Positions 1 through 8,466 of a stretch of 64,000 bases of DNA are shown here, one piece after another (the stretch's first letter is position 1; every line of letters starts with the position of its first letter). Both the position numbers and the translations under genes were made by a program. The stretch spans positions 51,031 through 115,030 of the forward strand of contig JAHIVH010000083.1 in NCBI GenBank assembly GCA_018816735.1, given 5' to 3'. The notes under the pieces are model-generated. The model ran no database searches. It saw only the letters and a list, made by a program, of their open reading frames with translations, and was not told the DNA's origin. Source of the stretch: Pseudomonadota bacterium (GTDB lineage Bacteria > Desulfobacterota > Desulfobacteria > Desulfobacterales > JAHIVH01).

Positions 1-1
1 G

Positions 2-193
2 GCAAAAGAAGAATTCCAGCTCCCGGAAGATGGAAACGCAGATGAAATGAACATGGACAAGCAGAATCACAGCCGGGAAGCCATCCTGCGAGCACTTGCC
101 AAATCCAGTGGCAAACGTCAACAGGCGGCAGAAATGCTCGGTATGAGCCGGACCTCTCTGTGGCGGGCCATAAAAAAATGGAACCTGAATTAA
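2..193 (+). CDS. C-terminus of a sigma-54 dependent activator (Fis-type HTH), partial
   Basis: The window opens inside this gene; about 63 codons are visible, ending in TAA. The last part is a Fis/HTH_8 helix-turn-helix containing AAEMLGMSRTSLWRAIKKW, the usual DNA-binding C-terminus of NtrC-family enhancer-binding proteins. The receiver or sensor and AAA+ domains lie outside the window, so the inducing signal is unknown. It sits directly upstream of a repeated TGTTTCA array and a -24/-12 promoter, so it is the obvious candidate activator of the electron-transfer operon that follows. That link is an inference from position. Confidence 0.85.
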   Translation, partial: AKEEFQLPEDGNADEMNMDKQNHSREAILRALAKSSGKRQQAAEMLGMSRTSLWRAIKKWNLN

Positions 194-226
194 TTAATGT
201 GTCGCGCCACCCCCTGCGCCCAAGAA

Positions 227-264
227 TGTTTCATTTTGTTTCAAATGTTTCACTGCATGTTTCA
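227..264 (+). promoter_or_regulatory. TGTTTCA direct-repeat array, candidate activator binding sites
   Basis: Four exact TGTTTCA boxes start at 227, 237, 246 and 258, so they are spaced 9-12 bp apart, about one helical turn. They lie about 200-235 bp upstream of the -24/-12 promoter, a normal distance for enhancer-binding-protein sites. The visible Fis-type regulator just upstream is the likely ligand. No binding is shown by sequence alone. Confidence 0.6.
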
Positions 265-340
265 AGCAGAATTTTATTAACACAATTCATTTAAAATCAA
301 TGCGTTATATATAGCTTATATTTGACTTTCCAGGAAGCCA

Positions 341-361
341 TGAAACATTATTTTTGTTTCT
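341..361 (+). promoter_or_regulatory. TGAAACA/TGTTTCT dyad, candidate activator site
   Basis: TGAAACA at 341-347 faces TGTTTCT at 355-361, forming an inverted pair of the same box repeated at 227-264. A further TGAAACA lies at 523-529, between promoter and ribosome binding site. The dyad is about 100 bp upstream of the -24 element, which suits a dimeric enhancer-binding protein. Confidence 0.5.
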
Positions 362-461
362 AAACCCACAATCATGCATCATTGCCTGCCCTTTCCCCCT
401 CCCAAAAAACCAGCACCCAAAAAATTTAAATAATATATAATAATTTCAGGTATATATAGTT

Positions 462-477
462 TGGCACATGAATTGCT
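462..477 (+). promoter_or_regulatory. Sigma-54 (-24/-12) promoter of the nuo/hdr/nfn operon
   Basis: TGGCAC (462-467), five bases, then TTGCT (473-477) is a full match to the sigma-54 consensus with the required GG-to-GC spacing. It is 73 nt upstream of the first start codon and points into the operon. Activation would need an ATP-driven enhancer-binding protein. Confidence 0.85.
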
Positions 478-549
478 ATCCATGAACTCCCTAAAAGGAC
501 TTAGCCTTTTTTAAAGATACGATGAAACACTTTTAAGGAGGAAACGACA

Positions 550-1047
550 ATGTCTGATCAAGCCGATATTATAGAAGAAATCATGGGGAGATATCCGGGT
601 AAACCGGAATATCTCATCTTTTTACTGCAGGATGTTCAAGCCGACTGCGGATATATTTCACCGGAAGCTATGAATCTAATTTCGGAACATGCCTGCGTCC
701 CCATCACCCAGGCCTATTCCGTGGCCACATTTTATCAATCTTTCAGGCTGGAACCCAAAGGCGAACATGAAGTCCGTGTATGTCTGGGCACAGCATGCCA
801 TTTGAAAGGCGGCCAGCGAATCGTTGAGGAACTTGAAAGAAAATTGAATATCAGCGCAGGGGACACAACCGAAGATATGATGTTTACGTTAAATTCAGTT
901 AACTGCGTTGGTGCCTGTGCACTTTCCCCCGTTATCCTTGTTGATGGCAAATATGAAACCAATATTACGGCCAACAAAATTGAAAAGATACTGAAACAAA
1001 TCAATAACGAACACGCCGGATATTCAGAGGGAGGAACCAATGTTTAA
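550..1047 (+). CDS. nuoE: NuoE-like thioredoxin-fold [2Fe-2S] subunit
   Basis: This 165-residue protein belongs to the NuoE / 24-kDa family, also called HymA or HydC in bifurcating hydrogenases. The four cluster ligands are visible as C78 and C83 (VCLGTACH) and C119 and C123 (NCVGACAL). Length is normal for the family. In known complexes it passes electrons between the NuoF flavin site and other Fe-S centres; here the acceptor is probably the HdrA module downstream. The start has a strong AAGGAG Shine-Dalgarno at 535-540. It overlaps the next gene by 8 nt, so translation is probably coupled. It is the first gene behind the sigma-54 promoter. Confidence 0.93.
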   Translation: MSDQADIIEEIMGRYPGKPEYLIFLLQDVQADCGYISPEAMNLISEHACVPITQAYSVATFYQSFRLEPKGEHEVRVCLGTACHLKGGQRIVEELERKLNISAGDTTEDMMFTLNSVNCVGACALSPVILVDGKYETNITANKIEKILKQINNEHAGYSEGGTNV

Positions 1048-2941
1048 TGGAAACGTTGCACTAAAAACGGAAGTCAACCGCCTTAATTCCCACACGGATC
1101 TGAATGATTTTCGACAACAGATCCTGGACAGCTATGATCCGGACCGTCCGGAAATACTGGTCTGCCATGGTACGGGGTGCATCGCAAATGGTAGTGTCGA
1201 ACTCACTCAAGCCCTTAAAAAAGCCTGCCAAACAATGGGAGTTGACGCAAAGATCATGCCCGGAATAAAAAGCACGGGATGCCAGGGGTTATGTTCCAAG
1301 GGGCCGTTGGTTCATATCAAGCCCCATGGCCTTTTTTATCAACGGGTAAAAGCCAAAAATGCAGAAGAAATCATCCAAAAAACCATCATTGAAAATAAAC
1401 CCGTAAAGCATCTTTTATATAAAGACCCCCAGACAGGCGAATTATTTCACAAAGAAGAAGATATCCCTTTCTACAAAAAACAAAAACGCTATGTCTTGAA
1501 AAATATCGGAAAAATCGACCCCACACGCATTGAAGACAAAATCGCAGTCGGTGGCTATCAAGCCCTGGCAAAAGCACTGACCACAATGACACCGGAACAG
1601 GTCGTCGAGCAAATCACGAAATCAGGATTAAGAGGCCGTGGTGGTGCGGGTTTCCCTACAGGCCGCAAATGGCAGGGCGCCTTGAAGGCCATTGAAAAAA
1701 AAGGCCGGCCTGTCTATGTCGTGGTCAACGGAGATGAAGGGGACCCCGGTGCATTCATGGATTGCGCGATTATGGAAGGAGATCCCCACGCGGTCCTTGA
1801 AGGATTGATTTTAGGGGCTTACGCACTGGGAGCAGAAATGGGGTACCTCTATATCCGCGCAGAATACCCTATTGCGATCAAGCATTTACAAATCGCCATG
1901 GAGCAGGCAAAAGCCTATGGTTTGTTGGGAGAAAACATCCTGGGGTCGGACTTTTGCTTTAACGCACAGATCAACAGAGGTGCAGGCGCTTTTGTGTGCG
2001 GAGAATCGACAGCCCTGTTTACATCAATTGAAGGAAAGGCCGGAAATCCACGCCCCAAATATGTTCGCTCAGTAGAAGAAGGACTCTGGGGAAGACCCAC
2101 CGTTTTAAATAATGTCGAAACATGGGCCAATGTTCCTATGATTGTCGAAAATGGAGCGGACTGGTATGCCAACATCGGTGTCCCCAAGAGCACAGGAACA
2201 AAAGTTTTCTGCCTTGTCGGCAAAGTTAACAATGTTGGGCTGGTTGAAGTTCCCATGGGCACCCCCCTCGCCGAAATCGTTGAAAATATCGGTGGCGGTT
2301 TGCCAGGCGGAGCGCCCTTCAAAGCTGTCCAGACAGGTGGCCCTTCCGGCGGATGTATTCCCTATCATCTGAAAGATCTTCCGGTTGATTTTGATTCTTT
2401 GACCAAAGCAGGCGCCATGATGGGTTCCGGTGCCATGATTGTGATGGATGACCGAGACTGTGTGGTGGATGTGGCCCGGTATTTCTTACGTTTTCTTGAA
2501 GAAGAATCGTGCGGCAAATGTCTGCCTTGCAGGCTGGGTCTTTCAAGAATGCGGGAGATACTCGATAATTTTTCACATGGCTGTGGTGAAGAAAAAGATA
2601 TTGATGATCTAATGGGTCTTGCCCAAGCCATTCAGGATGGTGCCTTATGTGCATTGGGAAGCAGTGCACCGAATCCCTGCCTTACAACCATTAAATTTTT
2701 CAAAGATGAATATATCGCTCATGTCAGGGACCAGAAATGTCCGGCTGGTGTATGCAAGGATTTGATCACCTACAGCATTGATCCTGAAGCATGTACCGGA
2801 TGCATGAGCTGTTCACGGCAGTGTCCTCAAGGCTGTATCAGCGGAGAGAAGAAAAAACCGCATGCAATCGATGAAAGTGCGTGCATCCGATGCGGCATAT
2901 GTATGGAAACCTGTAAGTTCAAAGCGGTAATCGTCCGTTGA
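1040..2941 (+). CDS. nuoF: NuoF-like NADH-binding flavoprotein with extra ferredoxin domains
   Basis: The 633-residue protein has, in order, a thioredoxin-like [2Fe-2S] domain (C42 and C47 in VCHGTGC), the NuoF FMN/NADH domain (GRGGAGFPTGRKW near residue 200, then VNGDEGDPGAF), an SLBB region, the [4Fe-4S] motif ESCGKCLPC near residue 490, and two C-terminal [4Fe-4S] ferredoxin motifs (CTGCMSCSRQC and CIRCGICMETC). This is the layout of HymB/HydB from electron-bifurcating hydrogenases rather than of complex I NuoF, which lacks both end domains. It should oxidise or reduce NAD(H) in the cytoplasm. Complex I membrane subunits are absent nearby, so a soluble complex is likely. Confidence 0.93.
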   Translation: MFNGNVALKTEVNRLNSHTDLNDFRQQILDSYDPDRPEILVCHGTGCIANGSVELTQALKKACQTMGVDAKIMPGIKSTGCQGLCSKGPLVHIKPHGLFYQRVKAKNAEEIIQKTIIENKPVKHLLYKDPQTGELFHKEEDIPFYKKQKRYVLKNIGKIDPTRIEDKIAVGGYQALAKALTTMTPEQVVEQITKSGLRGRGGAGFPTGRKWQGALKAIEKKGRPVYVVVNGDEGDPGAFMDCAIMEGDPHAVLEGLILGAYALGAEMGYLYIRAEYPIAIKHLQIAMEQAKAYGLLGENILGSDFCFNAQINRGAGAFVCGESTALFTSIEGKAGNPRPKYVRSVEEGLWGRPTVLNNVETWANVPMIVENGADWYANIGVPKSTGTKVFCLVGKVNNVGLVEVPMGTPLAEIVENIGGGLPGGAPFKAVQTGGPSGGCIPYHLKDLPVDFDSLTKAGAMMGSGAMIVMDDRDCVVDVARYFLRFLEEESCGKCLPCRLGLSRMREILDNFSHGCGEEKDIDDLMGLAQAIQDGALCALGSSAPNPCLTTIKFFKDEYIAHVRDQKCPAGVCKDLITYSIDPEACTGCMSCSRQCPQGCISGEKKKPHAIDESACIRCGICMETCKFKAVIVR

Positions 2942-2980
2942 TATAAACATGGCAAACAGTACTACAGGAGAAAAAGGATA

Positions 2981-3586
2981 ATGATTACATTCAATATAAA
3001 CGATACTGAGGTTCAGGCGGAACCCGGATGGACGGTACTCGAAACCGCTCGCCAATATGAAATTGAAATTCCCACACTCTGTTATCATGAAGCCGTGTCT
3101 TCAAGCGGTGCATGCCGCCTTTGCATGGTCGAACTGAAAGACGGCAGCTGGTCAAAACTGGTGGCATCATGTATTTACCCCGTTGCGGAAGGCATTAACG
3201 TTTATACGGAAACCGAGCGTGTGAAGAATGTCAGACGCTGGGTGTTTGAAATGCTTCTGGCCCAATGTCCGGCCAGTGGAGAAATCAAACAACTGGCTGC
3301 CAAGCATGGGGTAGAGTCGACCCGTTTTTCAATTAAAGATCCGGATGAAGAATGCATGGTTTGCGGTCTTTGCACGCGTGCATGTGAAGAAATTGTCGGA
3401 TTGTCCGCCATTTCCATGGTTGATCGAGGCGTTCATAAAAAAATCGGGGCGCCATTTTCACGCCCCACAGAAGTTTGTGTGGCCTGTGGATGTTGTGTGA
3501 CAATTTGTCCGACGGGAGCCATGCGTTCCCGAATTGATGCGGTTCGTGGCATACCCAAAATAACACTCACCCCACTTGCCGTATAA
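2981..3586 (+). CDS. NuoG-type N-terminal ferredoxin subunit, stand-alone
   Basis: 201 residues. The N-terminal plant-type [2Fe-2S] domain has ligands C34, C45, C48 and C64. Two [4Fe-4S] motifs follow at C125-C128-C131-C135 and C166-C169-C172-C176. It equals the N-terminal third of NuoG or of [FeFe]-hydrogenase HydA, but stops before any catalytic H-cluster or molybdopterin domain. The usual intermediate cluster with a histidine ligand is not clear. The gene lies 39 nt behind the NuoF-like gene with a GGAGAAAAAGGA ribosome site. Inference: it is an electron wire joining the NuoEF-like pair to the HdrA subunit, not an enzyme by itself. Confidence 0.88.
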   Translation: MITFNINDTEVQAEPGWTVLETARQYEIEIPTLCYHEAVSSSGACRLCMVELKDGSWSKLVASCIYPVAEGINVYTETERVKNVRRWVFEMLLAQCPASGEIKQLAAKHGVESTRFSIKDPDEECMVCGLCTRACEEIVGLSAISMVDRGVHKKIGAPFSRPTEVCVACGCCVTICPTGAMRSRIDAVRGIPKITLTPLAV

Positions 3587-3605
3587 TAAAAGAAGGAGAC
3601 TATCC

Positions 3606-6041
3606 ATGAATGACAAACCGAAAATTGGCGTTTTTATATGCAAGTGCGGACAAAAAATAGATCCGTTTATTGATCTGTCTGCCATGAAGGTAACCGTTTC
3701 TAAAACTGATGATGTCACGTGCTGTGAAGTCCTGCCTTACCCTTGCCTGGAACCGGGTATGACCGAAATTATAAAATCAATAAAAGAAAAAGAAGTAAAC
3801 CGATTGGTGGTGGCAGGTTGCGAAAGCCGGTTGATGTTAAAAAAGTTTGAGAAAAGACTTGAATCGGAAGGGTTGAAAAAAGGCCAGATCGATGTGGTCA
3901 ATTTGCGAGGCCATGTGGCCGCTGTCAGTGATTTGTCACCCAAAGAAAAGGCGGAAAAAGGCGCACGTCTTGTCAATGCGTCTATCGCCGAAATGCGGGC
4001 ACTTCACCCGAGTATTCAGCAGAATGTCCACATCGAGCATCCTCCCATGATCTTAGGCGGAGGGGTTGCGTCGTTTACGGCTGCACAGGAACTGGCACGG
4101 AAGGGTATTGAGTGTTATTTATCCATTCCGGAAACCGACCCGGATATCATTCTTCAGCAATTGTATCAAAAATACCTGGGAGAACGCAGCAATTATCCGC
4201 GATTAAAAAAAATTATCGAAGATGTGCTTAAAAATGACCGGGTCACGATCTTGCCTGAAACTGAAATCGTCAGTCTTTCAGGTATCACAGGAGATTACTC
4301 CGCAGCACTGACTGTTCCTGGCGAACTCAACCGAAAGCGCTACCAGGTCGGTACGATTATCGCTTGTCTGGATGGCGAACTGACAGCCCCCGGACCAGAA
4401 TTCGGCTATGACGGAAAAACCGTTCTCTGCCAAACAGATCTTGAAAATATCATCTATAATGCAGTCATCCCTTCGGGTCAGACCGTATTCTGGATCAATG
4501 ACTATGAAACCGGACAGGAAGAATATGCCAGATTATCCACCCGTTCAGCCTGGACCATGAGTCGTCATATTCTCGAAAATTCCAAAAAATCACAGGTGAT
4601 CATTCTGTACAATCAAAAGATGTCATTGCCACTGACAGCATCGGAAAGGTCATTAAGCCGTAAACTGGGTATCATCTGGGTACCCTATGACAAAGCTGTA
4701 CAGCCTGTGATTCAGTTGGGTTTTGTATCCTTTGGCGGGGTCAATGATCACCTTGAACATGAAATCCCCTGGGATAGAATTGTACTCTCCCCCATTCGGA
4801 AAATTGGCGGAAATTCCATGCAAACCGCAAAAATTCTGGGAATCATCCATGAAGAAAGTGAATTTTTAGGTGTCCATCACGCAAAAGTAAGGCCTGAAAT
4901 GGTAGGCAGAGAAGAATCCTATCTGGCCGGAAGCGCAAGATACAGCTGTGATCTGAATGAGGCGTTGAATCAGGGCAAACAGGCTGGCAAAAAAAACGCG
5001 GAGATGTATCAAAAGTCAGCAGAGAATACGCTTTTTGCTCCCCGGGTGGTATGCATCGTGGATACGACAAAATGTGTGGGATGCGGTCAATGTCAGGAAA
5101 TCTGCGATTGTGGGGGTATTGGCATCGCAGAAGGGTTAGGCGGAGGTATCCCCAGAGTGGTTGATCCTATGGTCTGCACAGGTGGCGGAACTTGTGCAGC
5201 AGCATGTCCCTACCAGGCACTGACATTGCAGAATAACACCAACGACCAAAGGGAAGCCAGGGTGGGTGAACTTGCCAAACAGCTCAAAAACAATGAGTTT
5301 GTGGCGTTTGCCTGTTCGTGGGCAGGTCTTCCTGCGGCTGACAATGCAGGAAACAGAGGGCTCAACTATAATCCGGACATTCACATCATAGGCATACCCT
5401 GCGTTGGCCAAATTGATCCTTCCGTCATGGCCAGAGCATTTGTTGATGGGGCTCCCGGATTATTACTCGTGGGGTGCGACCCTGAGAACTGCCATCATTC
5501 TTTTGGTGTGGATCATGCATGGAGCCGCGTCAATATTTTAAAAAAATTGTTCACCCTTTGCGGTTTTGATCGAAGAAGAATTACCATGGCTCACGCGGAT
5601 CTCAATCATCCAGAAGATTTTGTGAAAACCGTAGAAAGTTTTTCCAAAATGCTCAAAGCACTCGGCCCAATAGAAAAAACACCGGACAACCAAAAGAAAC
5701 TGGAAAGTATTTACAAACTTGTCAAAACCAATTCAAGAGTCCGGCTACTCCTTTCATCAGGCTTGAGAAGACCTTGGGAAGCGACATATAGAGGGGATCA
5801 ACGCTATGCGCTCGAATATGATAGAAGTGATTTTATGGATGCACTGAAAGAAGAACTGTTGAAGGTCCGCCTTGAAGGTATATTCAGAGAAGAAAGCCGG
5901 CCCTTTGACCTGGATGAAATTATCAGCAAAGTGGTGGATGATCAAAATAGAATCATAAATCAATTAAGTGAATTGGTCGCGGAAGGCGCCATTGAAAGAA
6001 CCTATAAACAGGGAAAGCCTTTTTACTTGAGCGCCAACTAG
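3606..6041 (+). CDS. hdrA: HdrA-like flavoprotein fused to MvhD, divergent
   Basis: The chosen start at 3606 has AAGGAG at 3593-3598; an upstream ATG at 3576 overlaps the previous gene and has no ribosome site. The 811 residues contain an HdrA N-terminus (IGVFICKCGQ), an FAD-type glycine motif GGGVAS at 151-156, a ferredoxin region starting at C490 (CVGCGQCQEIC) and C524, then an MvhD-like domain (about 560-690; FACSW, GIPCVGQ, LLVGCDPENCHHSFG). A roughly 100-residue C-terminal tail looks winged-helix-like but I do not recognise it. The second ferredoxin motif reads CTGGGTC, so one expected cysteine is Gly527. The family bifurcates electrons at its FAD; no HdrB or HdrC gene is present here. 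Confidence 0.85.
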   Translation: MNDKPKIGVFICKCGQKIDPFIDLSAMKVTVSKTDDVTCCEVLPYPCLEPGMTEIIKSIKEKEVNRLVVAGCESRLMLKKFEKRLESEGLKKGQIDVVNLRGHVAAVSDLSPKEKAEKGARLVNASIAEMRALHPSIQQNVHIEHPPMILGGGVASFTAAQELARKGIECYLSIPETDPDIILQQLYQKYLGERSNYPRLKKIIEDVLKNDRVTILPETEIVSLSGITGDYSAALTVPGELNRKRYQVGTIIACLDGELTAPGPEFGYDGKTVLCQTDLENIIYNAVIPSGQTVFWINDYETGQEEYARLSTRSAWTMSRHILENSKKSQVIILYNQKMSLPLTASERSLSRKLGIIWVPYDKAVQPVIQLGFVSFGGVNDHLEHEIPWDRIVLSPIRKIGGNSMQTAKILGIIHEESEFLGVHHAKVRPEMVGREESYLAGSARYSCDLNEALNQGKQAGKKNAEMYQKSAENTLFAPRVVCIVDTTKCVGCGQCQEICDCGGIGIAEGLGGGIPRVVDPMVCTGGGTCAAACPYQALTLQNNTNDQREARVGELAKQLKNNEFVAFACSWAGLPAADNAGNRGLNYNPDIHIIGIPCVGQIDPSVMARAFVDGAPGLLLVGCDPENCHHSFGVDHAWSRVNILKKLFTLCGFDRRRITMAHADLNHPEDFVKTVESFSKMLKALGPIEKTPDNQKKLESIYKLVKTNSRVRLLLSSGLRRPWEATYRGDQRYALEYDRSDFMDALKEELLKVRLEGIFREESRPFDLDEIISKVVDDQNRIINQLSELVAEGAIERTYKQGKPFYLSAN

Positions 6042-6061
6042 TTTTTTTAACCCTAGCAAAT

Positions 6062-6111
6062 AAGGAAGCATTCGTGTATCTCCTTGACCGAAGATATGCC
6101 GGGTGTTTCCT
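6062..6111 (+). other. Intergenic stem-loop between hdrA and nfnA
   Basis: The arms AAGGAAGCA (6062-6070) and TGTTTCCTT (6103-6111) pair with one G-U, and the inner parts GTGTATC and GATATGC continue the stem with wobbles and a small internal loop. No U-tract follows, so it is not a standard terminator. It could be an RNA processing or stability element that sets the ratio of HdrA to NfnAB. Confidence 0.45.
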
Positions 6112-6142
6112 TTATACGTAAAAAAGAAACAAGGAGGTCAAA

Positions 6143-6976
6143 TTGTTCGAAATAGTAAAACGAGAAGTTATGGCCGGAGGAACGGTTATTTTAAATGAAA
6201 TTGATGCACCCTTGATTGCAAAGAAAGCCATGCCCGGCCAATTTGTTATTTTAAAAGCAACAGAAACAGGTGAACGTATTCCCCTGACCATGGCGGATAC
6301 TGATCCGGAAAAAGGCACCATCACGATTATCTATATGGTTGTCGGAAAATCGACAGCGCTTTTCAGAGACTTGAAAATTGGAGACAGCTATATGGATGTC
6401 ATTGGCCCTCTGGGTGCGCCTACCCACCTTGAAAAGATAGGAAAAGTGATTTGCGTTGGCGGTGGCACGGGGGTTGCGGTCCTTCATCCCATCACAAGAG
6501 GATTAAAACAAATTGGGAATGATGTGACTTGCATAATCGGCGCCAGAAATAAAGATCTCCTGATCCTTGAAGATAAAATGAAAGCGGCGTCAAATCATTT
6601 CCACGTATGCACTGATGACGGTTCTTACGGCCATCATGGATTTGTGACCGAGATCCTGGAAAAAATTCTGAAAGAAGAAGATGTTAAGCTCGTAGTTGGC
6701 ATAGGCCCTGTACCCATGATGAAGGCCGTCTCCAATATCACGGCTAAATATCAGGTCAAAACCATGGTCAGCTTGAATCCGATTATGATAGACGGCACGG
6801 GCATGTGCGGAGGGTGCCGGGTTTCTGTCGGTGGCAAAACAAAATTCGCCTGCGTGGATGGACCGGAATTCGATGGGCATGAAGTCGATTTTGACGAGCT
6901 GATACTTCGTCTGAGGGCTTATACCGATGAAGAGAAACTGTCTAATGATACTTACTGTCAGGTCATAAATGCATAG
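6143..6976 (+). CDS. nfnA: NfnA, NADH-dependent ferredoxin:NADP oxidoreductase small subunit
   Basis: 277 residues, the normal length of the alpha subunit of NfnAB (also named SudB). It has a ferredoxin-NADP-reductase-type FAD domain, a nucleotide-binding segment (VCVGGGTGVAVLHPI, near residue 110) and a C-terminal [2Fe-2S] loop with MCGGCRVSVGG and FACVDGPEFDGH. The start codon is TTG at 6143, chosen because AAGGAGGT lies at 6131-6138 with ideal spacing. The partner subunit follows 46 nt downstream. The pair reversibly couples NADPH to NADH plus reduced ferredoxin, so it links the pools used by the upstream Nuo/Hdr subunits. Confidence 0.93.
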   Translation: MFEIVKREVMAGGTVILNEIDAPLIAKKAMPGQFVILKATETGERIPLTMADTDPEKGTITIIYMVVGKSTALFRDLKIGDSYMDVIGPLGAPTHLEKIGKVICVGGGTGVAVLHPITRGLKQIGNDVTCIIGARNKDLLILEDKMKAASNHFHVCTDDGSYGHHGFVTEILEKILKEEDVKLVVGIGPVPMMKAVSNITAKYQVKTMVSLNPIMIDGTGMCGGCRVSVGGKTKFACVDGPEFDGHEVDFDELILRLRAYTDEEKLSNDTYCQVINA

Positions 6977-7022
6977 TCTTTAAACGAAGCACTGAATTAA
7001 AAACGGATGAATGGAGGAAATG

Positions 7023-8435
7023 ATGTCCGCGCCAAACATAAAAAAAGAAAAACTCTCACGACAACCCATGCCGGAACAGGAAGCACATATCCGCGCAAAA
7101 AATTTTGACGAAGTCCCTATTGGTTTGACTAAAGATATGGCTATCAAGGAAGCACAAAGATGCATTCAATGCAAAAAACCGGCATGCGTGGAAGGATGTC
7201 CGGTAGGCGTTGATATACCAGGATTTATCCGCCACATTAAGGAAGGAAATTTCACAGATGCCATCACAAAAATCTGGGAAAAGAACAGCCTTCCTGCAGT
7301 CTGCGGCAGGGTTTGTCCCCAGGAGCTTCAATGCGAAGGAAATTGCGTATTAGGCAAAAAGGATGACCCTGTCGCCATCGGAAACCTTGAACGATTTGTT
7401 GCGGATTATGAACGCAAAAATAGAAAAGCGGCCCTTCCCGCAAAGGCTTCTGCCACAGGGAAAAAAGTTGCGGTAGTTGGCTCAGGCCCATCGGGCCTCA
7501 CCGTTGCAAGTGATCTTGTATTAAAGGGACATGATGTCTCGGTTTTTGAGGCATTCCATAAACCTGGCGGTGTTCTGGTTTATGGCATTCCGGAATTCAG
7601 GTTGCCTAAGGAAATCGTATTTTCTGAAGTGGCTGGCCTGGAATCCCTAGGTGCAAAGGTGGCATGCAATAATGTTATTGGAAGAACCGTTACTCTTGAT
7701 GAACTGTTTGAAGAAGGATATGAGGCGATTTATATTGGTGTGGGTGCCGGACTTCCCACATTTTTAAATATCCCCGGAGAAAACCTGATCGGCGTATTTT
7801 CCGCCAATGAATACCTTACCCGATCCAACCTGATGAAAGCCTATATGTTTCCGGAATACGATACACCGGTCATCAAAGGAAAAAATGTCATCACATTGGG
7901 AGCCGGGAACGTGGCCATGGATGCGGCACGGACTGCTCTCAGGCTGGGTGCTGAATCATCAAAAATCGTTTATCGGCGGTCCAGAGATGAAGTGCCTGCA
8001 AGAGGCGCTGAAGTTCACCATGCAGAAGAAGAAGGTGTGGAGTTCTTCTTCCTGACTAGTCCGGTCAAATTTTCCGGAAATGAAAAGGGAAGGCTTACCA
8101 GCATGACCGGCCTTAAAATGGAACTGGGCGAACCGGACCAGTCCGGAAGAAGGCGTCCCATTCCTGTCAAGGGATCTGAATTTGATCTTGCGTGTGATCT
8201 GGCCATCATTGCGGTGGGCGCTGGTGCCAATCCACTGCTCACCCGATCCACCAAAGGACTCGCGCTCAACAAATGGGGTTACATTATTACGGATGAAAAA
8301 ACCGGAAAAACATCCAGAAAAGGCGTCTGGGCAGGCGGAGACATCGTCACCGGTTCTGCCACGGTCATCCTTGCCATGGGTGCAGGACGGCAGGCTGCAG
8401 ACTCGATAGATAATTATCTGGCCGTCGGCTGGTAG
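7023..8435 (+). CDS. nfnB: NfnB, glutamate-synthase-small-subunit-like NADPH subunit
   Basis: ATG codons occur at 7011, 7020 and 7023. GGAGG at 7013-7017 fits only the last, giving 470 residues. The N-terminus carries two [4Fe-4S] motif sets (CIQCKKPACVEGC and CGRVCPQELQCEGNC). Two dinucleotide folds follow: VAVVGSGPSGLTVA for FAD near residue 155, and ITLGAGNVAMDAART for NADPH near residue 293. It ends with GVWAGGDIVTGSATVI, the FAD-contacting end motif. This is the NfnB beta subunit (SudA) rather than true GltD, because no glutamate synthase large subunit is nearby and NfnA is adjacent. Confidence 0.93.
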   Translation: MSAPNIKKEKLSRQPMPEQEAHIRAKNFDEVPIGLTKDMAIKEAQRCIQCKKPACVEGCPVGVDIPGFIRHIKEGNFTDAITKIWEKNSLPAVCGRVCPQELQCEGNCVLGKKDDPVAIGNLERFVADYERKNRKAALPAKASATGKKVAVVGSGPSGLTVASDLVLKGHDVSVFEAFHKPGGVLVYGIPEFRLPKEIVFSEVAGLESLGAKVACNNVIGRTVTLDELFEEGYEAIYIGVGAGLPTFLNIPGENLIGVFSANEYLTRSNLMKAYMFPEYDTPVIKGKNVITLGAGNVAMDAARTALRLGAESSKIVYRRSRDEVPARGAEVHHAEEEGVEFFFLTSPVKFSGNEKGRLTSMTGLKMELGEPDQSGRRRPIPVKGSEFDLACDLAIIAVGAGANPLLTRSTKGLALNKWGYIITDEKTGKTSRKGVWAGGDIVTGSATVILAMGAGRQAADSIDNYLAVGW

Positions 8436-8466
8436 ACATCAGACAAAGAGGTAAAGAGGTATTGCC

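Noticed and set aside
7023..8435. Assignment as glutamate synthase small subunit GltD
   Set aside because: No GltB gene is nearby and NfnA is directly upstream, so NfnB is the better call.
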